Source: an uncultured Lachnospiraceae bacterium
GTDB lineage: Bacteria > Bacillota > Clostridia > Lachnospirales > Lachnospiraceae
DNA length: 64,000 bases
Direction of reading: 5' to 3'
Assembly (NCBI GenBank): GCA_934309145.1
Contig: CAKRCW010000003.1
Location: 124,001-188,000 of the forward strand
Position 1 is the first letter of the stretch; each line of letters starts with the position of its first letter. The translations under genes and the position numbers were made by a program. Below, piece after piece: positions 16,240 to 26,075 of the stretch. The notes below the pieces were generated by a model. It was given only the letters and a program-made list of their open reading frames with translations, had not been told where the DNA came from and searched no databases.

Positions 16240-18066
16240 ATGGTATATGAGAAAAACATGGTAACATTAAAAGAATATTATCGTGTGATATATGATAAGA
16301 TAATGCATGATGGAGATGTTGATGATAGCCATTTTTTTGCGATTGAAACAGCTAAAAATGGAGAAAAAACAATAAAATATATTCAAGATGGCCATCCAAT
16401 TTACTTAAATTCCAAATACAATCCTACAAATGAAGCTGATAAATATATGAGTGATACATTTGATATGCCTGACGAATCAATACTTATTATGTTTGGAATA
16501 TCCAATGGCACTTATGTGAGATCGTACTTGAAACATGTGAAAAAGCATACGATATGCGTTGTTTATGAACCGAGTATTGATATTTTTAAGAATCTGATTC
16601 ATGAAGTTGATATCAGTGATTTGATATCATCAGACAGAGTTCATATTGTGATTGAGGGTATTAATGAAAACACATTTTCAAGTGTATTAGACGGAAGAAT
16701 TCAGGTATATAATAAGGATAATAATCGTTGTATGGCAGCCCCATATTATATTGAATTGTATCCAGATGCATATAAAAGATTTAAACGAATATTGATTGAT
16801 ATATATGAAAAGCTATATATAATTACCAATACTGCAATTAATTATGGAAAAAGAGTAGTGCGTAATGATATTGGAAATATGAGATATTTGCCAGGGTGTA
16901 GAAGCAGTATTGATTTTATAGGAAAATTTCCGGAAGGTTTACCAGCTATTGTTGTAGCTGCAGGTCCATCATTAGATAAAAATATTGATGTGTTGAAGAA
17001 AGCAAAGGGAAAAGCTCTTATAATAGTAGTTGACACAGCTATAAAAAGAGTTTTGAAAGCAGGAATTATACCAGATATGATTATTTCTATTGATATGGAA
17101 AAACCAGTGGAAATGTTTGAGGGTGAAAATTTGGCTGAAATTCCATTTCTTGTGGATATGGATGCTAATATTGATGTATTGGATTATGTAAGACCTAAGA
17201 ATCTTATTTTCTGTTCATCCGACTCTGTAATATGGGATGATTTATTTAAAAGAGCTGGAAGTGAAATTCGTGTAATGCAAAATGGTGGTTCGGTTGCAAC
17301 CGCAGCAATCAGTGTCTTGATAGAGTGGGGATTCAAACGAATTATATTAATGGGTATGGATCTTGGATTCACAAGCAATAAACTATATGCGGGAAGTGAG
17401 TCGCAGGAGATTGACGCGGATGAAGATAGATATACATACGTTAAGGGTATATATGAAGATAAAATTTTAGTACGTAAAGATTACTATATATATCTTAAAT
17501 GGATAGAAAAGATAGCAGGGTATTTTAGCGATATAGAATTTATTGATGCAACAGAGGGCGGTACACTGAAAGAAAATACACAGATTATGACGTTGCACAC
17601 GGCAATTGACAGGTATTGCCTGTTTGATTATGACATAAAGAAAATAGTGGAAGCTGTACCTCGATTGTTTGATGAGGAAGGCTGCCAGTTGATTAAGAGC
17701 ACATTAGTTATAATGAAAGATAATTTAAATAGGCTAAGGAATCAATTGGTGAATTGTTCAGCCGAATGTCAGTGTGGAAAAGAAATTCTTGAGAGTGGAT
17801 TAAATAATATAGAAGAATTAAAGCGTATCAATTTAAGTATTAAAGAAATGGATGATGCAATAGCTGGGTTACATGAAAGCGTATATATTACCAAGTATAT
17901 GACCGACGCTGAGGTTGTCATGATGAGAGATATGTTTGATGAAGAGGACAATCATATCCAAGAGTCAATACGAATGTATGAGAAAAGCAAGGTATATTAT
18001 GATAAATTATCAGATGGTATTCCAGATATAATAAAGATTATTGAAGATTGTTTGTCAAAAATGTAA
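16240..18066 (+). CDS. Motility accessory factor, DUF115/Maf flagellin glycosyltransferase
   Basis: The protein has 608 residues. The central domain (AIVVAAGPSLDKNIDVLKKA, then VDTAIKRVLKAGIIPDMIIS, then GGSVATAAISVLIEWGFKRI) is the MptE-like DUF115 fold of the Maf proteins. In Campylobacter, Helicobacter, Aeromonas and Clostridium, Maf proteins transfer pseudaminic or legionaminic acid onto flagellin serine or threonine before export. The N-terminal 200 residues form the usual Maf_N region, and the C-terminus is helical. Its place between the flagellin gene and the legionaminic acid genes supports that role. The donor is inferred from those genes. Confidence 0.85.
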   Translation: MVYEKNMVTLKEYYRVIYDKIMHDGDVDDSHFFAIETAKNGEKTIKYIQDGHPIYLNSKYNPTNEADKYMSDTFDMPDESILIMFGISNGTYVRSYLKHVKKHTICVVYEPSIDIFKNLIHEVDISDLISSDRVHIVIEGINENTFSSVLDGRIQVYNKDNNRCMAAPYYIELYPDAYKRFKRILIDIYEKLYIITNTAINYGKRVVRNDIGNMRYLPGCRSSIDFIGKFPEGLPAIVVAAGPSLDKNIDVLKKAKGKALIIVVDTAIKRVLKAGIIPDMIISIDMEKPVEMFEGENLAEIPFLVDMDANIDVLDYVRPKNLIFCSSDSVIWDDLFKRAGSEIRVMQNGGSVATAAISVLIEWGFKRIILMGMDLGFTSNKLYAGSESQEIDADEDRYTYVKGIYEDKILVRKDYYIYLKWIEKIAGYFSDIEFIDATEGGTLKENTQIMTLHTAIDRYCLFDYDIKKIVEAVPRLFDEEGCQLIKSTLVIMKDNLNRLRNQLVNCSAECQCGKEILESGLNNIEELKRINLSIKEMDDAIAGLHESVYITKYMTDAEVVMMRDMFDEEDNHIQESIRMYEKSKVYYDKLSDGIPDIIKIIEDCLSKM

Positions 18067-18117
18067 AATCAAATAACAGATATGCATTAATCGTTATTTA
18101 CGGAAAGGATAGGGGTA

Positions 18118-19098
18118 ATGAAAAAGGTTCTTGTTACAGGGGCAGATGGTTTTATTGGTTCTCATTTAACGGAAGAACTTGTTAAAAAGGGTTATAATGT
18201 AAAGGCTTTTGTATATTATAATTCATTTAATTCATGGGGATGGTTAGATACACTGCCTTCAGAAATTATGAATAATGTGGAAATTTTTCAGGGAGATATA
18301 AGAGATCCCAATGGAGTTCGTGAAGCAATGAAGGGGTGTAAAGCGGTGTTTCATTTGGCAGCACTTATAGCAATACCTTTCAGCTATCACTCTCCAGATA
18401 CATATGTGGATACAAATATAAAAGGAACATTGAATGTTCTTCAGGCTGCGCGTGAATTGGATGTAGATAAAATACTGATTACTTCTACATCAGAGGTATA
18501 TGGAACTGCTCAATATGTTCCGATTGATGAAAAACATCCGTTTCAAGGGCAGTCTCCATATTCAGCAACAAAAATAGGAGCTGATAGATTGGCGGAATCC
18601 TTTTATAGGGCATTCAATACACCTGTAACGATAGTCAGGCCATTTAATACATATGGTCCAAGACAATCAGCAAGGGCAGTAATACCAACGATAATTACGC
18701 AGCTGTTAGCTGGAAAAACAGAAATCAAATTGGGTTCATTAACACCAACGCGAGATTTTAATTATGTAAAAGATACAGCACATGGATTTATTTCAATTTA
18801 TGAATCAGATAAAACAGTTGGACAGGAGATTAATATTGCTACACAAAAAGAAATATCGATAGGACAACTGGCAGAAGAATTAATCAGGCAGATTAATCCT
18901 GAAGCCCAAATTGTTTGTGACGAGCAGAGAGTACGACCAGAGAAAAGCGAGGTAAACAGGCTGCTCGGATCAAATAAAAAAATTTTGTCACTGACGGATT
19001 GGAAACCTAAATACAGTCTGGAACAGGGATTAGCAGAAACAATAGAGTTTTTGCGTAATAATATGGAGCGATATAAGGTAAATATATATAACATATAG
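18118..19098 (+). CDS. legB: NAD-dependent 4,6-dehydratase LegB (legionaminic acid pathway)
   Basis: The protein has 326 residues and is an extended short-chain dehydrogenase. The Rossmann motif GADGFIG sits at residues 8-14, the active-site TSTSEVYGTA near 123, and YSATK (catalytic Y and K) near 147. LegB removes water from a GlcNAc nucleotide, giving the 4-keto-6-deoxy intermediate of N,N'-diacetylbacillosamine and legionaminic acid. The lack of an epimerising signature and the legC-ptmE-legI neighbours favour LegB over PseB. Ribosome site AAAGGATAGGGGTA. Confidence 0.85.
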   Translation: MKKVLVTGADGFIGSHLTEELVKKGYNVKAFVYYNSFNSWGWLDTLPSEIMNNVEIFQGDIRDPNGVREAMKGCKAVFHLAALIAIPFSYHSPDTYVDTNIKGTLNVLQAARELDVDKILITSTSEVYGTAQYVPIDEKHPFQGQSPYSATKIGADRLAESFYRAFNTPVTIVRPFNTYGPRQSARAVIPTIITQLLAGKTEIKLGSLTPTRDFNYVKDTAHGFISIYESDKTVGQEINIATQKEISIGQLAEELIRQINPEAQIVCDEQRVRPEKSEVNRLLGSNKKILSLTDWKPKYSLEQGLAETIEFLRNNMERYKVNIYNI

Positions 19099-19136
19099 TA
19101 AATCATATATATTAAAAGTGCGAATGAGGGTTGTGT

Positions 19137-20336
19137 ATGAATAGATTTATACCTTTGTCTATACCTAATTTTGAGGGGAATGAAAGAAAATATGTTGATG
19201 ATGCATTAGATCAGGGGTGGGTTTCTACCGGAGGTGCATATATCACACAATTAGAAAAGATGTTATCTGAATATCTTGGCGTGGAAGATGTTGTGGCATG
19301 TCAGAGTGGCACATCAGGATTACATTTAGCTATGATAGAAAGTGGAGTGAAACCAGGTGATATGGTCATAGTACCTAGCTTGACATTTATCGCAGCCGTG
19401 AATCCGGTAAGATATCAGTTTGCGGAGCCTGTTTTTATGGATTGTGATGATGGATTGTGCTTGGACCCGCATAAATTACTATCTTTTTGTGAAGAGGAAT
19501 GCAAACTGACTGATGATGGGTTGAAATATAAAAAAAATAATAGAATTATTAAGGCTATTGTAGTTGTTCATGTATTTGGAAATCTTGTGGACATGGAGTC
19601 AATTATGGATATTGCACATAGATTCAAGTTAAGTGTGATTGAAGATGCTACAGAGGCATTGGGCTCAAAATATTTAAATGGCAGATATAAAGGAAAGTTT
19701 GCGGGAACAATTGGTGATTATGGCGTTTATTCATTTAATGGAAATAAAATTATTACTACAGGTGGTGGCGGTGCAGTTACTGCAAAGAACAGCACTTCTG
19801 CCGAACATATCAGATATCTTTCTACACAGGCTAAGGATGATTCGCTGTGTTATGTGCATAATGAGGTAGGGTATAATTATAGAATGACTAATCTTCAGGC
19901 TGCACTTGGTGTAGCCCAAATGGAGGAACTGCCTGAGTTTATAAATAGAAAACAGAAAAATTATCTTCAATATAAAAATTTGTTTCGAAACTATCCGTAC
20001 GCAGAATTAATGGACTTTCGTGAGGGAACAGAGTCAAATAAGTGGTTTTATTCACTTCAATTTAATAAAGATTTTTTGGATAGATTTCATGATGGTGGAG
20101 ATGGTATAAAATCACTGATATGTAAATTAATGGATTATGGAGTGCAGACACGACCAATATGGGGATTGGTACATAAACAAGCACCTTATAAGAATTATTT
20201 CTCATATCATATAGAACATGCTAATGAATATGCGGATACAGTTATTAATATTCCTTGTAGTACACAATTAACGGAAGATGACATAGCATATGTTGTTGAT
20301 GTTATAAAGCAGATATCGAAGGAGTCATATGTATGA
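19137..20336 (+). CDS. legC: PLP-dependent aminotransferase LegC
   Basis: The protein has 399 residues from the ATG at 19137 (ribosome site GAGGG). It is a DegT/DnrJ/EryC1/StrS-type sugar aminotransferase: GTSGLHLAMIESGVKPGDMV is the PLP phosphate region, IEDATEALGSKYLNG holds the conserved aspartate, and YSFNGNKIITTGGGGA contains the Schiff-base lysine. LegC adds the 4-amino group to the LegB product. Its stop overlaps the ptmE start by four bases (ATGA). Confidence 0.88.
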   Translation: MNRFIPLSIPNFEGNERKYVDDALDQGWVSTGGAYITQLEKMLSEYLGVEDVVACQSGTSGLHLAMIESGVKPGDMVIVPSLTFIAAVNPVRYQFAEPVFMDCDDGLCLDPHKLLSFCEEECKLTDDGLKYKKNNRIIKAIVVVHVFGNLVDMESIMDIAHRFKLSVIEDATEALGSKYLNGRYKGKFAGTIGDYGVYSFNGNKIITTGGGGAVTAKNSTSAEHIRYLSTQAKDDSLCYVHNEVGYNYRMTNLQAALGVAQMEELPEFINRKQKNYLQYKNLFRNYPYAELMDFREGTESNKWFYSLQFNKDFLDRFHDGGDGIKSLICKLMDYGVQTRPIWGLVHKQAPYKNYFSYHIEHANEYADTVINIPCSTQLTEDDIAYVVDVIKQISKESYV

Positions 20337-21403
20337 AGAAAGAACAAATGAACCATTATTTGGGAACGACTAAGCTTCGCCTTATAGAGGCAATGCAAAA
20401 GATAGACGAGAATGCAAAGGGTATTCTTTTTATTGTTGATGAAAATGGACATTTGGAGGGGACGCTTACAGATGGAGATATTAGGCGAGGAATTATTAAG
20501 ACGGGGGATTTGAACAGCGAAGTATTAGATTTTATGAATAAAAATCCTAAATATCTTTATCGAAAAGATGCAAATTTAGCACAAGAATATATGTACGAAT
20601 TGAAAATCACAGCAATGCCTATTTTAAATATGCAAAATAGGATTAGTGATATTGTTTTTTCATCGGAGAGTACAGAAAATGATGAAAGAGAAAGTCAAAA
20701 TGAATTAGAAAATGTTCCATTGGTTATTATGGCTGGCGGTAAGGGTACGCGTTTATATCCATACACTAAAATTTTGCCTAAACCACTGATTCCAATAGGG
20801 GATGTTCCGATTATGGAACGTATAATAAATAGGTTTACGGTGCATGGAATACGCGATATATATGCTATATTAAATTATAGAAAAAATATGATAATATCAT
20901 ATTTTTCCGAACAGCGGTTAGATGTTGACATTCATTATGTTGAAGAAAATGAACCATTAGGTACAGCGGGTGGTCTTAAATTAATAGATAAGAAAATGGA
21001 GACTCCTTTTTTCTTAACTAACTGCGACGTATTAATAAAAGCAAATTATAGTGATATATATAAATATCATATAGAAAATGGCAATGAGATTACAATGGTG
21101 GTTGCGATGAAGAATATTGTTGTGCCATATGGCGTTGTATGTGCTTCTGAGCATGGAATGGTTGTTAATATGGAAGAAAAGCCAACGTTGTCGTATTTGA
21201 TTAATACAGGATTGTATGTATTGAACCCGGAGGTATTGAATGATATACCTGAAAATACATTCTTTCACATGACAGATTTGACTAATCGTTTGCTCGGATG
21301 TAAGAGAAAGGTTGGAATGTATCCGATAAGTGAAGATTCATTTCTGGATATGGGTGAGTTTGAGGAAATGCGTCGTATGGAGGAAAAGCTGAATGGCAAT
21401 TAG
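20333..21403 (+). CDS. ptmE: PtmE-type sugar-1-phosphate nucleotidyltransferase with N-terminal CBS pair
   Basis: The protein has 356 residues. Residues 1-110 form a CBS-domain pair (GILFIVDENGHLEGTLTDGD, then ITAMPILN). The rest is a nucleotidyltransferase with VIMAGGKGTRLYPYTKILPK near 131. In Campylobacter jejuni, PtmE makes GDP-glucosamine, the entry point of the GDP-linked legionaminic acid route; the same CBS plus transferase layout is present here. This suggests the pathway uses GDP rather than UDP sugars. It overlaps legI by 11 bases, so the genes are tightly coupled. Confidence 0.85.
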   Translation: MKKEQMNHYLGTTKLRLIEAMQKIDENAKGILFIVDENGHLEGTLTDGDIRRGIIKTGDLNSEVLDFMNKNPKYLYRKDANLAQEYMYELKITAMPILNMQNRISDIVFSSESTENDERESQNELENVPLVIMAGGKGTRLYPYTKILPKPLIPIGDVPIMERIINRFTVHGIRDIYAILNYRKNMIISYFSEQRLDVDIHYVEENEPLGTAGGLKLIDKKMETPFFLTNCDVLIKANYSDIYKYHIENGNEITMVVAMKNIVVPYGVVCASEHGMVVNMEEKPTLSYLINTGLYVLNPEVLNDIPENTFFHMTDLTNRLLGCKRKVGMYPISEDSFLDMGEFEEMRRMEEKLNGN

Positions 21404-22421
21404 TGTAAGAAGAAAACATCATACATATGTTATTGCTGAAGCAGGTGTTAATCATAATGGTGATATAAAAATGGCACGTAGATTAATAGATGTAGCTAAA
21501 GCAGCGGGAGCAGATGCGGTAAAATTTCAGACATTTAAGGCAGAAGAAAGTACAAGCTTTAGTGCTGAAAAAGCAGAGTATCAGAAGCAAACAACCAGTA
21601 AAAAAGAAAGCCAGCTGGATATGATTAAAAAGTTGGAGCTTCCATTTTCTGCTTTCGGGGAGCTGCAACAGTATTGCAGAGAACAGGATATAGATTTTAT
21701 ATCTACTCCGGATGGGTTAGAAAGCTTGAAGTGTTTGATGGAATTAGATGTGCCGCTTATTAAAATTGGTTCTACAGAAGTGACCAATTATCCATTTCTT
21801 GATGCGTTAGGGAGAACAGGAAAGCCTTTAATTCTTTCGACAGGAATGAGTACTTTGGGAGAAGTAGAGAAGGCTATAGATACAATATATTCAACGGGCA
21901 ATCATAATATTACTTTAATGCATTGCACGACAGATTATCCAACAGCGTTAAATGATGTTAATCTAATGGCAATCAAAACTATGCAACAGGCTTTTCAAAT
22001 AGATGTTGGATATTCAGATCATACTCTTGGTTTTGAGGCGGCAGTTGCAGCGGTTGTATTGGGTGCGGTGTGTATAGAAAAGCATATCACACTAGATCGG
22101 GAACTTCCCGGTCCGGATCATAAGGCGTCAATGCCACCGGAGGAATTTGAAGAGTATGTTAGGCATATTCGTAACACGGAAAATATATTGGGAGACGGAT
22201 TAAAACGTCCAACTCCGGGTGAAGTTGAGAATATAAATCAGGTCAGGAGAAGTGTAGTTGTAACTAGAGATATATGTAAAGGAACTATCCTTACTGAAGA
22301 TATGTTATGTCTTAAAAGACCAGGGACCGGAATCAAGCCGGAATATGAACAACTGCTGATAGGCAGGGCTGTTAAAAGAAATTTGGTTGCAGATGAAATG
22401 ATACTTTGGGAGGATGTGTAG
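21393..22421 (+). CDS. legI: Legionaminic acid synthase LegI (NeuB family)
   Basis: The protein has 342 residues. The TIM-barrel domain starts with YVIAEAGVNHNGDIKMARRL, holds GADAVKFQTFKAEE and GSTEVTNYPFLDALGRTGKP, and ends with the metal-binding CIEKHITLDRELPGPDH. The C-terminal 60 residues (RRSVVVTRDICKGTILTEDM) are the SAF antifreeze-like domain. NeuB enzymes condense phosphoenolpyruvate with a six-carbon sugar; LegI uses 2,4-diacetamido-2,4,6-trideoxymannose. Substrate choice comes from its neighbours legB, legC and legG. Confidence 0.88.
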   Translation: MAISVRRKHHTYVIAEAGVNHNGDIKMARRLIDVAKAAGADAVKFQTFKAEESTSFSAEKAEYQKQTTSKKESQLDMIKKLELPFSAFGELQQYCREQDIDFISTPDGLESLKCLMELDVPLIKIGSTEVTNYPFLDALGRTGKPLILSTGMSTLGEVEKAIDTIYSTGNHNITLMHCTTDYPTALNDVNLMAIKTMQQAFQIDVGYSDHTLGFEAAVAAVVLGAVCIEKHITLDRELPGPDHKASMPPEEFEEYVRHIRNTENILGDGLKRPTPGEVENINQVRRSVVVTRDICKGTILTEDMLCLKRPGTGIKPEYEQLLIGRAVKRNLVADEMILWEDV

Positions 22422-22481
22422 ACTTACGAGATAAATGCTTAGATATTAGGTGCAAAATATATTGAAAGGAATGTAAACACT

Positions 22482-23171
22482 GTGAAAAATCTAGCTATAA
22501 TAACTGCTCGTAGTGGTTCGAAGGGACTTAAAGATAAGAATATAAAAATGCTCAATGGAAAAGAATTGATGGCATATTCAATTATTGCGGCACAAGAGAG
22601 TGAAATGTTTGAAGAGATATTTGTATCAACAGACTCGGTATTATATGCAGATATTGCACGTAAATGGGGAGCAAATGTACCCTTTTTACGCTCGGACTCT
22701 ATTTCGGGAGATAAGGCTTCTTCGTGGGATGCAGTTAGGGAGGCTGTTAAGGAATATGGCAAGCTTGGTAAATTTTTCGATACCGTTACACTGTTGCAGC
22801 CTACATCTCCATTAAGAACTTCAGATGATATACGAAATGGTTATATATTTTTTGATGAAAAAAAAGCAAATTATGTTGTAGGTGTATGCGAGATGGAACA
22901 TTCTCCTTTATGGAGTAATACGTTGCCGAATACATGCAGTATGTCAGGATTTATGACGCCAGAGTCAGATAAACCAAGGCAGGAATTACCAGTTTATTAT
23001 CGCTTGAATGGTGCGTTGTATATTGTTAGAACACAGTGTCTGACAGAGCCTATGGATTGGTATGGTGATAAATCTTTTGCATATATTATGCCCAGAGAAC
23101 GTTCTATCGATATTGATTCAGAGCTGGACTTTAAAATGGCAGAATTTATGTTAGGATATATAAGCAAATGA
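22482..23171 (+). CDS. legF: CMP-legionaminic acid synthetase LegF
   Basis: The protein has 229 residues with a GTG start and ribosome site AAAGGAATG. IITARSGSKGLKDKNIKMLN is the nucleotide-binding signature of acylneuraminate cytidylyltransferases; LLQPTSPLRTSDDI and the final DIDSELDFKMAE are conserved in the family. It activates the nonulosonic acid with CTP, giving the CMP donor used by Maf. CMP-Neu5Ac synthetases share the fold; the pathway neighbours make legionaminic acid the likely substrate. Confidence 0.87.
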   Translation: MKNLAIITARSGSKGLKDKNIKMLNGKELMAYSIIAAQESEMFEEIFVSTDSVLYADIARKWGANVPFLRSDSISGDKASSWDAVREAVKEYGKLGKFFDTVTLLQPTSPLRTSDDIRNGYIFFDEKKANYVVGVCEMEHSPLWSNTLPNTCSMSGFMTPESDKPRQELPVYYRLNGALYIVRTQCLTEPMDWYGDKSFAYIMPRERSIDIDSELDFKMAEFMLGYISK

Positions 23172-23184
23172 AAGGGTGGGGGAT

Positions 23185-24729
23185 ATGAATCGAGATGAAG
23201 AATTATTCAGGATATTTAAGGAAGAATTAAGCAAAGATAGCAAAATAAGGTATTCAATCGTTGATGAACTATTTAATTCTATTAAAGATAAAAATCAGGA
23301 TTTAAAACGAAAATACGCTAGTGAGATACATGGTTTAATGACAGGTAATATTACATTGGATATATTCATTTTGTCATTTTGTGTAAGGATTGATATAGAT
23401 GTAAAGTATATTAAGGAAATGCAAGAAAAGGTTATGTTATCAGATTCCTTGGATTGGAGACAGAAATATTTTATTTATCAACAAATTGGTAGTTTAATAT
23501 TTTTGAATCCCCAATTAAATGAAAAAGATGCTGTAGTAGGTCAATGGAAATTGATAGAACAGATACGTGATTTGTGTAAGACCGAGTTGACAATTGAACT
23601 GAGACAGGTATCTGATGAAGAATGTAATAAAAATCTTGTAATTGTTATGACGGATCAATTTATTACGATACAACATGGACCAACCAAGACAGCATTAGAC
23701 AGATGCTATGTTATAAAAAAGAAAATGCATAAAAATGTATTTTTAATTAATACGGCGGATGCATTGCCTTTAGTAGGAGAAGTTCCGTTTTTTATGATTC
23801 AGGTTGGAAATCATATTCCTGAGTATATTGAAAAAACTGAAGTAGAGTGGAAGGGGGAAAAATTCACATATTATCAATGTGACGAAGGTATGCCTGATAT
23901 AGGTGAGATAGAGCAGGTGTTACTTGCCATTATGAAGTTAAAACCATCGATGATTGTAGCGGTGGGCGGTACAAGTATATTGATGGCATTAGCAAATGAA
24001 ATTGTTCCTACTATATCCATAGGGCTGACCCAGTCAGGTGTTGTGACAACTCTTACAGACTATCAGGTTGTGGACTATAATATGCTAGACTATGTAAAGC
24101 CAATTGTGGAACAATCAGGAAGAACAATGGAACATATAATACCAGGTAAATTTACATTCTCTTTAAAACCACAAACCGAGTTTATTACCCGAAAGGATAT
24201 AGGAATCCCGGAAAATGCATTTGTAATGGCTATGGTTGGAGCGAGACTTGACCAAGAAATAACGGATGAATTTCTGACAATGTTAGAAAGTGTTATGAAC
24301 GACAGAATGATGGTAGTGCTTATTGGAGTATGTGATACATATAAGGATATGATTAGCAATCATCCATTGTTAGAAAATCACGTTATGTATTTGGGCTTTT
24401 GTAAAGATATTTTATCCCGACTTGAAGTATGTGATTTATATGTAAATCCTATAAGAGCAGGTGGCGGAACATCTGTTGTTGAAGCTATGTCAAAAGAAAA
24501 ACCGGCAATAACTATAAATTACGGAGATGTTTCTGGTATTGTTGGTGAGAGATTTTGTTGTGAAACTTTGGGGGATATGGCAAAATTAATTAGAAGGTAT
24601 GAAGCAGATACCGATTTTTATCATGAACAGTCTATATATGCGAAGGCTGTTGCAGATGAGTATATGGATTCGGAGAGAGAATTTGAACGTATTATGGGGG
24701 AGTATGCAAAAAGAATACATGTATTATAA
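23185..24729 (+). CDS. Glycosyltransferase, GT-B fold, of the flagellin glycan locus
   Basis: The protein has 514 residues from the ATG at 23185 (ribosome site GGTGGGGG; an in-frame GTG at 23176 sits inside that site). The N-terminal 130 residues are helical, followed by a GT-B-like body. The C-terminal segment FAMVGARLD-like start, CKDILSRLEVCDLYVNPIRA and GGGTSVVEAMSKEKPA is the donor-binding half typical of GT4-type enzymes. A middle segment (AVGGTSILMALANEIVPTIS) also looks like a Rossmann strand and loop. Donor and acceptor are unknown. It lies between legF and the pyruvyl-transferase-like gene. Confidence 0.7.
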   Translation: MNRDEELFRIFKEELSKDSKIRYSIVDELFNSIKDKNQDLKRKYASEIHGLMTGNITLDIFILSFCVRIDIDVKYIKEMQEKVMLSDSLDWRQKYFIYQQIGSLIFLNPQLNEKDAVVGQWKLIEQIRDLCKTELTIELRQVSDEECNKNLVIVMTDQFITIQHGPTKTALDRCYVIKKKMHKNVFLINTADALPLVGEVPFFMIQVGNHIPEYIEKTEVEWKGEKFTYYQCDEGMPDIGEIEQVLLAIMKLKPSMIVAVGGTSILMALANEIVPTISIGLTQSGVVTTLTDYQVVDYNMLDYVKPIVEQSGRTMEHIIPGKFTFSLKPQTEFITRKDIGIPENAFVMAMVGARLDQEITDEFLTMLESVMNDRMMVVLIGVCDTYKDMISNHPLLENHVMYLGFCKDILSRLEVCDLYVNPIRAGGGTSVVEAMSKEKPAITINYGDVSGIVGERFCCETLGDMAKLIRRYEADTDFYHEQSIYAKAVADEYMDSEREFERIMGEYAKRIHVL

Positions 24730-24757
24730 TAAAAAATAATTGGGAGGCGAGACTGAT

Positions 24758-26032
24758 ATGCAATATGGAGTAATTACTTACACAAGAACAGCTAATATGG
24801 GAGATGATATTCAGGCCTATGCCGCAAGTAGATTTTATCCCCATATAGATTATTACATTGATAGGGAAAAAATAGATACCTTTTTTAGCGAAAATAGTGA
24901 GAAGGTCGCAGCAATTATGGCAGGATGGTATATGCATTCACCACTTAACTGGCCACCTTCTCCGTTTATAAAACCATTAATGGTTTCTATGCATTTTTCA
25001 CCATCAATGGAGCTGGCTTGTGGAACGATAAAAAAGAATGCTTTAGATGATACGGCTTCAATGGATTGGTTTGAGCAGAGCGGTGATCGTGGCGTAGGGT
25101 GCCGAGATGAGGATACTGCGAGAATGTTGGAGAAGCTTGGAGTAAGGACATGGTGGAGTGGGTGTATTACTTTAACCTTGAACAGGTATTCGGATGTTGA
25201 AAAGCATGATAAAATAGTCTGTGTAGATGTTGAGAATAACCAGGTCGACGTAATTAGAAGGCATACTACAAAAGAAGTGGTTAGCATGACACATAGATAT
25301 ACACAATGCATTTCGGTTGAAGAACGCATGAAAACTGTGGAAGACAGATTGAAATTTTATCAGGGAGCAAGCTTATTGATAACAACAAGACTACATGCTT
25401 TACTCCCGGCTATTGCATTAGGTGTACCTGTCATATATGTAATTAATGAGAAAACGGACGCCTGTAGGTTTAACAGCTATCTTAAATATGTTGATTGTAT
25501 TGATAAGGAAGACTTACTAAAGGGTAATATACCATATGATTTTGATAATATGGCAGCAAGACACACTATGTTAAATGATATGGGTGAAGCGTTATCGGAT
25601 TATTGTAAAAAATTTGTGTGCGATTGTGAGAATATTATAGACATTCCCAAATTAGATGTTGATATGTTTATTGATTCCGTAAAACGAACAGAACGATTAA
25701 AGCAGTTGATTTACAAGGGGATTAATGATAAAGAATTAATAGCATGGAGTCAACAGACAGAGGATTATTGTGTTTTATCAAGATACGGAGCTGAAGCGAT
25801 GGAGCACCAAAATTGGGATAAGGCTATATATTATTTTGGTTTGGCTTACGATGAATGCCATGGGGCAGATATAAAAATAGAAATGAATATATTCATGAAT
25901 TATATAAGAGCATTGGTTAAAGCCGGAGATTTAGAAAATGCTAAATATTTGTTAGATGTAGGGAAAGAAGCTTATTATAAATATGAAGAATTTCATGAAT
26001 TGTATCAGGAAGTATTAAAAAGTAATATGTAA
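24758..26032 (+). CDS. Polysaccharide pyruvyl transferase-like protein with C-terminal helical repeat
   Basis: The protein has 424 residues from the ATG at 24758 (GGGAGGCGAGACTGAT); an in-frame TTG at 24740 is less likely. MQYGVITYTRTANMGDDIQA at the N-terminus and LITTRLHALLPAIALGVPVI near residue 205 are landmarks of the polysaccharide pyruvyl transferase family (PF04230), which moves pyruvate from PEP to sugars or acts as a glycan ketal synthase. The last 130 residues look like a TPR-type pair (AMEHQNWDKAIYYFGLAYDE). The reaction here is unknown; a pyruvate or related decoration of the flagellar glycan is inferred. Confidence 0.75.
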   Translation: MQYGVITYTRTANMGDDIQAYAASRFYPHIDYYIDREKIDTFFSENSEKVAAIMAGWYMHSPLNWPPSPFIKPLMVSMHFSPSMELACGTIKKNALDDTASMDWFEQSGDRGVGCRDEDTARMLEKLGVRTWWSGCITLTLNRYSDVEKHDKIVCVDVENNQVDVIRRHTTKEVVSMTHRYTQCISVEERMKTVEDRLKFYQGASLLITTRLHALLPAIALGVPVIYVINEKTDACRFNSYLKYVDCIDKEDLLKGNIPYDFDNMAARHTMLNDMGEALSDYCKKFVCDCENIIDIPKLDVDMFIDSVKRTERLKQLIYKGINDKELIAWSQQTEDYCVLSRYGAEAMEHQNWDKAIYYFGLAYDECHGADIKIEMNIFMNYIRALVKAGDLENAKYLLDVGKEAYYKYEEFHELYQEVLKSNM

Positions 26033-26075
26033 TGTGTAATCGTATGATATATGGTACATTATTTAAGGATAAATT

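Noticed and set aside
18118..26032. Pseudaminic acid pathway instead of legionaminic acid
   Set aside because: No PseB-type inverting dehydratase, PseH or PseG is recognised, while the CBS-type PtmE and the NeuC-like LegG fit legionaminic acid.
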